From Xanthomonas rydalmerensis (GTDB taxonomy: Bacteria > Pseudomonadota > Gammaproteobacteria > Xanthomonadales > Xanthomonadaceae), in the NCBI RefSeq assembly GCF_033170385.1, contig NZ_CP126170.1, forward strand, positions 4,550,001-4,614,000: a DNA stretch of 64,000 nt, read 5' to 3'. The position numbers and the translations under genes were made by a program. The notes beneath the pieces were generated by a model. The model had not been told where the DNA came from. It searched no databases and saw only the letters and a program-made list of their open reading frames with translations. Numbering within the stretch: the stretch's first letter is position 1; each line of letters begins with the position of its first letter. This document shows positions 8,706 through 15,474 of the stretch, piece after piece.

Positions 8706-8949
8706 ACGCGATTCCTCCATCGTGTCAGGGTCATGATCGGCGCTGTGCCCGGTCCTGCCTTGTCGATGCGAGTTCACGCCGGGGGCGGACTCTGGATACC
8801 GTTCGGACACCCAAGGGCCAGCATGTGGAGGGGGAGCCGATCTACGATGCAAGCTCTAAGCTTCAGGAGCGACTGGACTTCCCACACCTCCTCCGATGAT
8901 CAGTCGGAAGACATGACGCCTGTTTAAGGGCGCCAGGTCCAGATACAAG
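8706..8949 (-). ncRNA. Predicted bridge RNA region of IS110 copy 1
   Basis: IS110 elements carry a non-coding end that is transcribed into a bridge RNA with one loop for the target and one for the donor. In this 244-nt segment, 8864-8874 is CAGGAGCGACT on the plus strand. Its RNA complement can pair over 11 nt, with two G-U pairs, to the target TAGGAGCGGCT across the insertion point. Also, GATACCGT at 8795-8802 repeats 8 bases of the element end at 7718-7725. The RNA limits are not known; transcription is inferred from the family. Confidence 0.5.
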
Positions 8950-9056
8950 GAGCGGCTTCAGCCGCGACAGGCGTCATCGGTAACGCCCGTCGCGGCTGAA
9001 GCCGCTCCTACAGGGAGGGGCTGGGCATCCTCGTGGGAGGGACTTCAGTCCCGACG
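8949..9056. repeat. REP-like inverted pair plus GGGAGGGACTTCAGTCCCGACG repeat
   Basis: GGAGCGGCTTCAGCCGCGAC is followed after about 20 nt by its inverted partner GTCGCGGCTGAAGCCGCTCC (to 9011), forming a BIME-like pair. A second family member, GTGGGAGGGACTTCAGTCCCGACG, lies at 9033-9056. The left arm abuts the IS110 junction, so the IS split this repeat. Confidence 0.85.
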
Positions 9057-9257
9057 ACGGAGGGTGTCAGTCGGCTTTCGGCTTCGCTTGTCGCGGCTGC
9101 ATGACAGTTGATTCCCACAGCGCCATCGCTGGCCGATGCACCCTGGGCAGCTCCTCCGCAGAGATCCAACGCGCACCGGCGCGCTCTGCCGTCTTGACTG
9201 AACCAATCCCACAGCGCTCCACCGCCCGCCCTGCCAGGCGCTTGCCGACCGCCCAAC

Positions 9258-9296
9258 TTCGATATATCGTTTCCACACAAGATTCGACATATCGAA
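9258..9296 (+). promoter_or_regulatory. Twin TTCGA-TAT-TCGA palindromes, probable PadR operator
   Basis: TTCGATATATCG (9258-9269) and TTCGACATATCGAA (9283-9296) are similar palindromes 25 bp apart. The second abuts the start codon of the PadR gene. Autoregulation through inverted repeats with GATA/TATC cores is described for the E. coli homologue YqjI/NfeR; here it is inferred. Confidence 0.6.
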
Positions 9297-9842
9297 ATGC
9301 CACGACCCCACGCCCCCGGCCCGCACCCTGCACACCGCCTGTTCGAAGAGGACCGGCCTGGGCGTGGCCGTGGCGCCCGCGGACCACGCCCGCTCGGCCA
9401 CGGCGACCTGCGGCTGTTGCTGCTGGCGATGATCGAGACCCAGCCGCGCCACGGCTACGAATTGATCCGCGCGGTCGCCGAGCTGTTCCATGGCCTGTAC
9501 ACGCCCAGCGCCGGCACGGTCTACCCGACCCTGGCGCAACTGGAAGCGCAGGGCCTGGTGCAGGCCGATGCCGACGCCACCCGCAAGCGCTACGCGATCA
9601 CCGAGGCCGGCCAGGCCTTCGTGCGGGCCGAGCGCGCGCAAGTGGACGCGGCGCTGCAGCGCACCCAGCACAGCGCGCGCGCCCTGGTGCGCGCCAACGT
9701 GCCGGCGCCGGTGCGCGAGGCGCTGCGCCGCATCAAGCACGGCCTGCTGGCGCGGCACGGGCGCTGGGACCCGGACGAGATCGATCGCATCGCCGCGCTG
9801 TTGCATGCCGCCGCCGACGGCATGGATGGCAGCAGCCCCTGA
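9297..9842 (+). CDS. nfeR: PadR-family transcriptional regulator, NfeR/YqjI-like
   Basis: A 181-residue PadR regulator. The winged-helix part (about residues 30-110) reads G-H-G-D-L-R-L-L-L-L ... H-G-Y-E-L-I-R-A-V and S-A-G-T-V-Y-P-T-L, which follows E. coli YqjI (NfeR) closely from the G-H-G-E-L-R-L segment. The His/Arg/Gly-rich N-terminal tail is shorter than in YqjI and has few metal ligands. YqjI represses itself and the ferric reductase gene yqjH in a metal-dependent way. Here the next gene is also a siderophore-interacting reductase, so the pair is conserved. There is no usable Shine-Dalgarno before the ATG because a palindrome fills that space; a leaderless message is possible. The symbol is by homology. 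Confidence 0.8.
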   Translation: MPRPHAPGPHPAHRLFEEDRPGRGRGARGPRPLGHGDLRLLLLAMIETQPRHGYELIRAVAELFHGLYTPSAGTVYPTLAQLEAQGLVQADADATRKRYAITEAGQAFVRAERAQVDAALQRTQHSARALVRANVPAPVREALRRIKHGLLARHGRWDPDEIDRIAALLHAAADGMDGSSP

Positions 9843-9926
9843 TTCCCATTTCCAGCCAGCATGCGGGTGCTTTTGTTGTTCGCCCCGCGTCGCACGCCAC
9901 CCCCTCCCCCCTTCCGAGGATTCCCC

Positions 9927-10718
9927 ATGGCGACCCACGAACACCGCCTGCTGCGCCACCCGCTGCGCCTGCGTCATCTGCAGGTGCTGCGCACGCAACC
10001 GCTGACCCCGCACATGCGCCGCCTCGTCGTCGGCGGCCCCGAGCTGGACGGCTTCGTCAGCGCCGGGCCGGACGATCACGTCAAGCTGTTCTTCCCCAAT
10101 CCCGAAGGCGCGTTCGTGCTGCCGACGATGACCGAGCACGGCCCGGTGTATCCGGCCGACGCGCTGCCCTCGCCCGCCCGCGACTACACCCCGCGCCACT
10201 ACGACGCCGACGCGCAGGAGCTGACCCTGGACTTCGTGCTGCACGGCGACGGCCCGGCCTGCCGTTGGGCAGCGCAGGCCAATCCCGGCGATGCACTGGT
10301 GGTCGGCGGGCCGCGCGGCTCGTTCGTGGCCGCCGACGATTTCGATGCCTACGTGCTGATCGGCGACGAGACCGCGCTGCCGGCGATCGGCCGCTGGCTG
10401 GAAACCCTGCCGGCCGACGCGGAAGTCGACGCGCTGATCGAGATCCCCGGCTACGCCGACCGACAGACGCTGGACTGCGATGCCGAACTGCGCGTCACCT
10501 GGCTGGAGCGCAACGGCGTGGACGCGCGCAGCAGCCAGTTGCTGGAAGGCGCCCTGCGCGACTTCGACGTCCCCGACGGCGACGCCTTCTACTGGATCGC
10601 CTGCGAATCGGCACGCGCGCGGATGATGCGCAAGTTCGTCGAAGGCCACCTGGGGGTGCCCAAGGAGTGGATCCGCGCGACGGGGTATTGGAAGGCGGGC
10701 GGCGATCAGGACGAGTAG
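9927..10718 (+). CDS. Siderophore-interacting protein, FAD-dependent ferric reductase (NfeF/YqjH/ViuB-like)
   Basis: A 263-residue flavoprotein of the SIP family that releases iron from ferric siderophores in the cytoplasm by reduction. The FAD-binding signature R-D-Y-T-P-R-H-Y is seen near residue 86. The NAD(P)H-binding half carries I-G-D-E-T-A-L-P-A-I and ends with the family-typical K-E-W-I-R-A-T-G-Y-W-K-A-G. The start M-A-T-H-E-H-R is preceded by CGAGGA at 6 nt. It lies 84 bp downstream of the PadR regulator in the same direction and is probably its target. Confidence 0.92.
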   Translation: MATHEHRLLRHPLRLRHLQVLRTQPLTPHMRRLVVGGPELDGFVSAGPDDHVKLFFPNPEGAFVLPTMTEHGPVYPADALPSPARDYTPRHYDADAQELTLDFVLHGDGPACRWAAQANPGDALVVGGPRGSFVAADDFDAYVLIGDETALPAIGRWLETLPADAEVDALIEIPGYADRQTLDCDAELRVTWLERNGVDARSSQLLEGALRDFDVPDGDAFYWIACESARARMMRKFVEGHLGVPKEWIRATGYWKAGGDQDE

Positions 10719-10747
10719 CACGCCAGGGCGCCCACATGCCGCCAGCT

Positions 10748-10771
10748 GGAACCGGAACCGGAACCGGAACC
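10748..10771. repeat. GGAACC hexanucleotide repeat, four units
   Basis: Perfect fourfold GGAACC tandem between the ferric reductase gene and the RiPP-like locus. Its unit number may vary between strains. Confidence 0.8.
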
Positions 10772-10884
10772 GGAGGGTAGGCCGTAGACACGGCAGTAAA
10801 TTGTTGGTTTTGTCACAGAATTCACCTGGCCCGGGTTTTACAAAGCCACCTACCCATCGACGGATCTCGAGAGACGGGTTGCAC

Positions 10885-11154
10885 ATGGACAAGGCATTTC
10901 ACGATATCGATCCCCGCGGCATCACGCTGAACCCGGACGGATCACTCAACTTCGCCAACCATCGATTGCGTGCCGCGGCGACCGCCTCAGCGAAGGCGGA
11001 CGCCATTCGGCCCATGAGCGAAAACGCCGGAAGATGCACCAACTCCGGTACCTGCTCGTCCACCAACTACACCTGCAACAATACGGGCGACTGTTCCAAA
11101 GCCTCGAATGTCGGCTCTTGCGTAGGCGGCAACAGCTCTCTGCCGCCAGGTTGA
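10885..11154 (+). CDS. Cys-rich RiPP precursor peptide 1
   Basis: An 89-residue peptide with a Cys-free N-terminal half (residues 1-50) and a C-terminal core with five Cys in a regular pattern. The core contains three N-x-G-x-C units (NSGTC, NTGDC, NVGSC) with two further Cys, and ends in L-P-P-G. The leader has I-D-P-R-G-I-T-L, which resembles I-D-P-G-N-I-S-L in the second precursor at 12159. The radical SAM gene starts 9 bp after the stop. The layout of leader, repeated Cys core and adjacent maturase is that of a thioether-forming RiPP (sactipeptide/ranthipeptide type), but I do not recognise the family. The start ATG is preceded by GAGACGGG; an in-frame upstream ATG exists without good support. 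Confidence 0.75.
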   Translation: MDKAFHDIDPRGITLNPDGSLNFANHRLRAAATASAKADAIRPMSENAGRCTNSGTCSSTNYTCNNTGDCSKASNVGSCVGGNSSLPPG

Positions 11155-11163
11155 GGCAGAACG

Positions 11164-12147
11164 ATGCTGAGCGAAGCCACCATCGCCGAAGCGCTTTCTC
11201 CGCGCATTCTGTCCCTCATTCTCCTGCCGACCGAAAAATGCAACTTCCGCTGCACCTATTGCTATGAAGACTTTGCAATAGGACGCATGCAGCCGAGCGT
11301 GATCAGCGGCATCAAGGCGCTGATCGCCCATCGCGCACCGCACCTGGATCGGCTCAACATCTCCTGGTTCGGCGGTGAACCGCTCCTGGCGCGCGATGTC
11401 GTTCTGGAGATCGGCCAACACGCAAATGACGTTTGCGCGCAACACGGCGTGGCGTTCATCGCGGGCTTCACCACCAATGGCTACCTGCTGGAGCCGGCTC
11501 TACTGCAAAGGTTGACCGAACTCCGGCACCGCGAGTTCCAGATCACGCTGGACGGCGACGCGGAATGGCACGACAGGACGCGGATCACCGCCAACAAAGG
11601 CGCCACCTTCGAGAAGATCTGGTCGAACCTCCTCGCCTACCGGTCATTGGCAGCGGACTTCGCCATCTCGCTGCGGCTGCATCTGCACCAGGACAACATC
11701 GCATCGATGCGGCGCCTCTACGCCAGCCTGCATCGGGAGTTGCTGAGCGACGCACGTTTTTCTGTTTACTTCCACAAGGTCTCCAATTTGAGCGCGGGTG
11801 GCACGATCGGGGAAAAGATACTGCCGCGCGACCGCTACCTTGAAGCGATCTCCTACATCACGTCCTGCGTCGACCGCTCCCGAAACGACGAACGCCCACT
11901 GTCGGAAGAGCACCTGGATGGGTATATCTGCTATGCGGCAAAGCCGAACTCGCTGATGATTCGCGCCAACGGCAAGATCGGCAAATGCACTGTCGCACTC
12001 AATGACGATCGCAACGACCTGGGGCGTCTGCACGAGGACGGCACCATCGATATCGAGAACGACAAGCTGCGGCGTTGGATGAGCGGATTCTCCGATCTCT
12101 CCGAACAGACGCTTGGCTGTCCTCTTTCCACCCTGGCCAGCACTTGA
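11164..12147 (+). CDS. Radical SAM/SPASM-type peptide maturase
   Basis: A 327-residue radical SAM enzyme. The [4Fe-4S] motif is C26-x3-C30-x2-C33 in K-C-N-F-R-C-T-Y-C-Y-E-D-F, followed by the SAM-binding F-G-G-E-P-L-L. The C-terminal region has Cys in D-G-Y-I-C-Y, G-K-C-T-V and L-G-C-P-L-S and then stops, so a SPASM-like auxiliary cluster domain is present but short. No PqqD-like recognition domain is visible at the N-terminus. It lies between two Cys-rich precursor genes, 9 bp after the first and 11 bp before the second, so it most likely installs crosslinks on both. The GC content is lower than that of flanking housekeeping genes. Confidence 0.88.
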   Translation: MLSEATIAEALSPRILSLILLPTEKCNFRCTYCYEDFAIGRMQPSVISGIKALIAHRAPHLDRLNISWFGGEPLLARDVVLEIGQHANDVCAQHGVAFIAGFTTNGYLLEPALLQRLTELRHREFQITLDGDAEWHDRTRITANKGATFEKIWSNLLAYRSLAADFAISLRLHLHQDNIASMRRLYASLHRELLSDARFSVYFHKVSNLSAGGTIGEKILPRDRYLEAISYITSCVDRSRNDERPLSEEHLDGYICYAAKPNSLMIRANGKIGKCTVALNDDRNDLGRLHEDGTIDIENDKLRRWMSGFSDLSEQTLGCPLSTLAST

Positions 12148-12158
12148 GATGGATCCCA

Positions 12159-12419
12159 ATGCCAACCCGCATCGACCCAGGCAACATCTCCTTAGGCAAG
12201 CATGCAGAAGTGCTGTTCGATGAATCGGAAGCGTCTACCGCTGCTGCGGTCGAAGTGCTTGCAGCGCGGCGCTTCGGCCCGCTAGCCACCAATGAAATTT
12301 GCAATGGGACAAACCCGGCATGCACGAATACAAATGACTGCTCACTGGGGAGCAATACCAACTGCAACAACAAAGGCTCCTGCTTCATTTCTACCGACCC
12401 AGGCATAGGCCAGGACTGA
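12159..12419 (+). CDS. Cys-rich RiPP precursor peptide 2
   Basis: An 86-residue peptide whose first 47 residues lack Cys and whose core has five Cys (C-N-G-T-N-P-A-C, N-T-N-D-C, S-N-T-N-C, N-K-G-S-C), followed by F-I-S-T. It shares with precursor 1 the leader motif I-D-P-x-x-I-x-L and the Asn/Gly/Ser/Thr-rich Cys spacing, but is otherwise divergent, so the two are paralogous substrates rather than copies. The start M-P-T-R-I-D-P lies 11 bp after the radical SAM stop. A longer in-frame start inside the upstream gene is possible but would encode part of the radical SAM region in another frame. Confidence 0.72.
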   Translation: MPTRIDPGNISLGKHAEVLFDESEASTAAAVEVLAARRFGPLATNEICNGTNPACTNTNDCSLGSNTNCNNKGSCFISTDPGIGQD

Positions 12420-12443
12420 CGCGCAACCATCAGGTAGATCGCC

Positions 12444-12890
12444 ATGACCACGCATACGAACGATAGCCGCCGCAATTTCCTCTTCGGCACTGCCGCTACT
12501 GCAATTGCTGCGATCATTCCTGCCGCTGCTGCATCTGCGGCGGCAACCGGTGCCGGCGCTCCACAAGCGTCGTCTCCCGTCGGCCGCGCCCTGCCCGAGA
12601 CGCAGATCTTCGCGGTGCAGGTCCTCGGCGACCTGCGCCAGCCGTCGACCGACCTGCAGCTGATCCCCGGCCAGCTCTCCGAGCCGCTGGCGCTCAAGGG
12701 CAACGGCACGTATCGGGTGAAGATCAGCCCGACCGAGATCACCACGCGCTTCGGGCCGATCTACCGGCTCACCCTGGCCGATGCGCAGGGCACGCCGCTG
12801 GAGGAGATGAACATCGGTAGCGACACCACCGCCACCTTCAGCCGCTACGGCGTGCAGGTCTACGCGCTGTCGATCGAACAGGCGATGTAA
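12444..12890 (+). CDS. Small secreted protein with Tat signal, RiPP-locus associated
   Basis: A 148-residue protein with a clear twin-arginine signal, S-R-R-N-F-L-F-G, followed by a long Ala-rich hydrophobic stretch to about residue 40. The mature part (about 100 residues) is soluble, has no Cys, and I do not recognise its fold. It starts 24 bp after precursor 2 in the same direction, so it is probably cotranscribed. It could be a periplasmic partner, carrier or immunity-type factor; none of these is shown. Base composition rises sharply to the genomic level after the signal region (from about 12590), so the gene may be a junction between acquired and resident DNA. Confidence 0.7.
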   Translation: MTTHTNDSRRNFLFGTAATAIAAIIPAAAASAAATGAGAPQASSPVGRALPETQIFAVQVLGDLRQPSTDLQLIPGQLSEPLALKGNGTYRVKISPTEITTRFGPIYRLTLADAQGTPLEEMNIGSDTTATFSRYGVQVYALSIEQAM

Positions 12891-12923
12891 GCCGCCCGCA
12901 GGAAGCGCGTGGGGGCTAGAAAC

Positions 12924-12953
12924 GCAAACGCCCGCCGGATGGCGGGCGTTTGC
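12924..12953. terminator. Bidirectional intrinsic terminator
   Basis: A perfect 13-bp stem GCAAACGCCCGCC / GGCGGGCGTTTGC with a GGAT tetraloop between the convergent Tat-protein and yceI genes. No long T run, but very stable. Confidence 0.75.
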
Positions 12954-13005
12954 ATTGCGGCGGACGGCAGCGCGCGACGCGCTGCCGCCACGCGCGCAGG
13001 CCGGC

Positions 13006-13644
13006 TTACTTGGCCGCTTCCTGCAGCGCTTCGGTGGTGATGCGGATCTTCACCTCGTCGCTGACGTTCGGCACGTAGGCGCCCAGGCCGAAGTCGCTGC
13101 GCTTGACCGTGGTGGTGGCGTCGAAGCCCAGCGCCGGCACCTTCTTCATCGGGTGCGGACCGGCACCGTTGAGGGTCACCGCCAGCACCACCGGCTTGGT
13201 CGTGCCCTTGATGGTCAGGTCGCCGGCGACGGTCAGCTTGTTGGCGCCGGCCGAGGTCACCTTGGTGCTCTTGAAGGTGGCGGTCGGGAACTTGGCGGCG
13301 TCGAAGAAGTCGGCGCTCTTCAGGTGCTCGTCGAACTTGGCGGTGAAGCTGTTGAGGCCGGACAGCGGCAGGGTCACGTTGACGCTGGACTTGCTCACGT
13401 CCTGGGCGTTGTAGACCAGGGTGCCGTCGACGTCGCCGAAATGCGCGGACGGGTTGGAGAAGCCGAAGTGGCTCCACTGCACCAGCACGTCGGTGTGGGC
13501 CGGGTCGAGCGTGTAGGTGCCGGAGACGCCCTTGGCGGCGGCAGCGGCGGCGGCCGGCGCGGCGAAGGCGCTGGTGGCCGGCTGGGCGACGACGACGGCC
13601 AGGGCCATGGCGAGCGGGAGCAGCAGTTTGCGGGTCTTGGTCAT
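13006..13644 (-). CDS. yceI: YceI-family periplasmic protein
   Basis: A 212-residue secreted protein of the YceI lipocalin-like family, which binds polyprenyl-type lipids in the periplasm. The signal peptide is M-T-K-T-R-K-L-L-L-P-L-A with cleavage near A-F-A-A. The mature part has the family landmarks Y-T-L-D-P-A-H-T, H-F-G-F-S, D-G-T-L-V-Y and K-R-S-D-F-G-L-G-A-Y. AAGGAGT lies 6 nt before the ATG. The next gene in the same direction, a nitroreductase, ends upstream with 83 bp between, so the two may form an operon. Confidence 0.93.
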   Translation of the reverse strand: MTKTRKLLLPLAMALAVVVAQPATSAFAAPAAAAAAAKGVSGTYTLDPAHTDVLVQWSHFGFSNPSAHFGDVDGTLVYNAQDVSKSSVNVTLPLSGLNSFTAKFDEHLKSADFFDAAKFPTATFKSTKVTSAGANKLTVAGDLTIKGTTKPVVLAVTLNGAGPHPMKKVPALGFDATTTVKRSDFGLGAYVPNVSDEVKIRITTEALQEAAK

Positions 13645-13727
13645 GGTGGAACTCCTTGAAAGGGTGATGGGACGAAACTGCGGCAGGCGCGGGCCTGCGG
13701 TGGGACAGGGAAGCGGGACGCGCGCGC

Positions 13728-14318
13728 TCACTCGATGCGCGCGGCCTCGTCGAAACTCAGCCGCGGCAGGCGCGGGAACAGGCCGCTGGGGTCGCCGTAG
13801 CCGAGGTTGACCAGGAAGTTGGATTTGATCGCAGTGCCTGCGAAGAACGCGGCATCCACCTTGGCGTTGTCGAAGCCGGACATCGGGCCGGCATCCAGGC
13901 CCAGCGCGCGCGCGGCCAGGATCAGGTAGGCGCCCTGCAGCGAGCCGTTGCGGAACGCGCCTTCGCTGCGGCCTTCGCGCGGGCCGTCGAACCAGCTCTT
14001 GGCGTCGGTGTGCGGGAACAGGTACGGCAGCTTCTCGTGGAAGTCCTCGTCGTGGGCGACGATCACCGTGACCGGCGCGGCCAGGGTCTTGGCCAGGTTG
14101 CCCTCGGACAGCGCCGGCTTGAGCTTTTCCTTGGCCTGCGGCGAGGTGACGAAGACGAAGCGCGCCGGGCTGCCGTTGGCCGCGGTCGGGCCCCACTTCA
14201 CCAGGTCGTACAGGGCGCGCAGGGTGTCTTCGGCGACCGGCTTGTCCAGGAACGCGTTCTGGGTACGGGCGGTGCGGAACAACTGGTCGAGGGCGGCGTC
14301 GTGCAAGGCGTCGGACAT
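13728..14318 (-). CDS. Nitroreductase-family oxidoreductase, RutE-like (malonic semialdehyde reductase type)
   Basis: A 196-residue FMN-dependent nitroreductase-fold protein. It matches the RutE/HadB branch: [10 protein letters not shown] near residue 14, [13 protein letters not shown] near residue 41, [17 protein letters not shown] and P-M-S-G-F-D. RutE reduces 3-hydroxypropenal/malonic semialdehyde in pyrimidine catabolism. No other rut genes are nearby, so the physiological substrate is open. A GGAACTCC precedes the ATG. Confidence 0.85.
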   Translation of the reverse strand: MSDALHDAALDQLFRTARTQNAFLDKPVAEDTLRALYDLVKWGPTAANGSPARFVFVTSPQAKEKLKPALSEGNLAKTLAAPVTVIVAHDEDFHEKLPYLFPHTDAKSWFDGPREGRSEGAFRNGSLQGAYLILAARALGLDAGPMSGFDNAKVDAAFFAGTAIKSNFLVNLGYGDPSGLFPRLPRLSFDEAARIE

Positions 14319-14444
14319 GCGGGGAGTTCCTTGATCGAGGGAAGCGCCAGGATGCCGGTGGGGCCGTCCCGATGCGAGGCGGCCAGTGTAGAGTGGCACG
14401 ATTGTCGCAACACCCGGCCGCAATGCAACGGATTACTACCAAAC

Positions 14445-15416
14445 GTGAAACGATCGGACGCGACCTGGGCGATTAGCGATGGCCGCGCCGGCAACGCCCG
14501 CCAGGCCGAGGCGCTGGCCGCCGCGTTGGCGCCTGCGGCCGCGACACCGATCCAGCCGCGGTTGCTGCAGCCGCACATGCCCTGGCGCTGGCTGGCGCCG
14601 CGCTGGCTTCCCGGCGCCCAGCATGCCTACGGCGCGACCTTCGCCGAAGCGCTGCGGCAACCGCCGTGGCTTGCCGTGGGGTGCGGCCGCCAGGCGGCGC
14701 TAGCGACGCGGCTGCTGCGGGCACGCGGCAGCCAGGTGGTGCAGATCCTGGATCCGCGGCTGGATCCGCGACACTGGGACGTGGTGGTGGTGCCGGCCCA
14801 CGATCGCCTGCGCGGCACCAACGTGCTGACCCTGCTCGGCAGCCTGCATCCCATCGACGATGCCTGGTTGGCCGCCGGGCGCGCGGCATTTCCTATGCTG
14901 GGCGCGCTGCCCTCGCCGCGCGTCGGCCTGTTGGTCGGTGGCCCATCCGGGCTGGCACCGTGGAGCGAAGCGCAGGCGCACGCCGCCTTCGCCGCGATCG
15001 CCGCACAGTTGCGCACGCACGGTGGCAGCATCCTCGCCAGCGCATCGCGGCGCACGCCGCCGGCGGTGGCCGCGGCCTTGCGTCGCGCGTTCGCCGATGT
15101 GCCAGGGGTTGTGTGGTGCGGCGCTGACGATGGCGCCAATCCCTACGCCGGCCTGCTCGGCTGGGCCGAGCGCCTGGCCTGCACGCCGGATTCGGTGAAT
15201 TTGCTGTCGGAAGCCTGCGCCACGCGCGTGCCGGTGCAGGTGCTGATGCCGGAGACGGCGCGTGGCCGCGCCCTGGATTTCCATCGCGCCCTGCAGGCAC
15301 GTGGACGACTGCTGCCTGTAGAGAATACCGGCGACGCGCACGCCACCGGCATCGAACCGCTGCGCGAAACCGCGCGGGTGGCCGCGCTGATCCGCGAGCA
15401 CTTGGCGCTGGCCTGA
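14445..15416 (+). CDS. ELM1-family (mitochondrial-fission ELM1-like, COG3660) protein
   Basis: A 323-residue protein of the bacterial ELM1-like family, with a GT-B glycosyltransferase-like fold whose function in bacteria is not established. Family features are the N-terminal W-A-I-S-D-G-R-A-G-N-A-R-Q-A, an L-V-G-G-P-S-G beta-turn near the middle, and the C-terminal T-P-D-S-V-N-L-L-S-E-A nucleotide-binding-like segment. GTG is taken as start because the homologous region begins there; the frame is open further upstream through the promoter region of the nitroreductase. It is divergent from the nitroreductase gene. Confidence 0.75.
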   Translation: MKRSDATWAISDGRAGNARQAEALAAALAPAAATPIQPRLLQPHMPWRWLAPRWLPGAQHAYGATFAEALRQPPWLAVGCGRQAALATRLLRARGSQVVQILDPRLDPRHWDVVVVPAHDRLRGTNVLTLLGSLHPIDDAWLAAGRAAFPMLGALPSPRVGLLVGGPSGLAPWSEAQAHAAFAAIAAQLRTHGGSILASASRRTPPAVAAALRRAFADVPGVVWCGADDGANPYAGLLGWAERLACTPDSVNLLSEACATRVPVQVLMPETARGRALDFHRALQARGRLLPVENTGDAHATGIEPLRETARVAALIREHLALA

Positions 15417-15474
15417 TCGGCCGCCGCGCCGGCGTCGCTGCCACGACGCCGACACGGCAACCGGGCCCAACGCC

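Larger units (their letters stand above)
7719..8949 (-). mobile_element. IS110-family insertion sequence, copy 1
   Basis: The limits come from comparing the two copies in this window, which share sequence from GTAGATACC (7715) to AGATACAAGG (8950). Both are flanked so that removal restores GTAG/GAGCGGCTTCAGCC, a REP-like repeat. An AG dinucleotide (CT in transposase orientation) is present at both junctions, as expected of the IS110 core dinucleotide. There are no terminal inverted repeats and no longer target duplication, which is typical of IS110. About 1231 bp, with a single ORF and a 244-nt non-coding end upstream of it. Confidence 0.9.

Noticed and set aside
10801..10884. Longer version of precursor 1 starting at 10801
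   Set aside because: The added residues show no leader-like pattern and no Shine-Dalgarno; the ATG at 10885 places I-D-P-x-x-I-x-L at the same distance as in precursor 2.
12075..12158. Longer version of precursor 2 starting inside the radical SAM gene
   Set aside because: The extra residues are the radical SAM coding region read in another frame; the ATG at 12159 gives a leader similar in length and motif to precursor 1.
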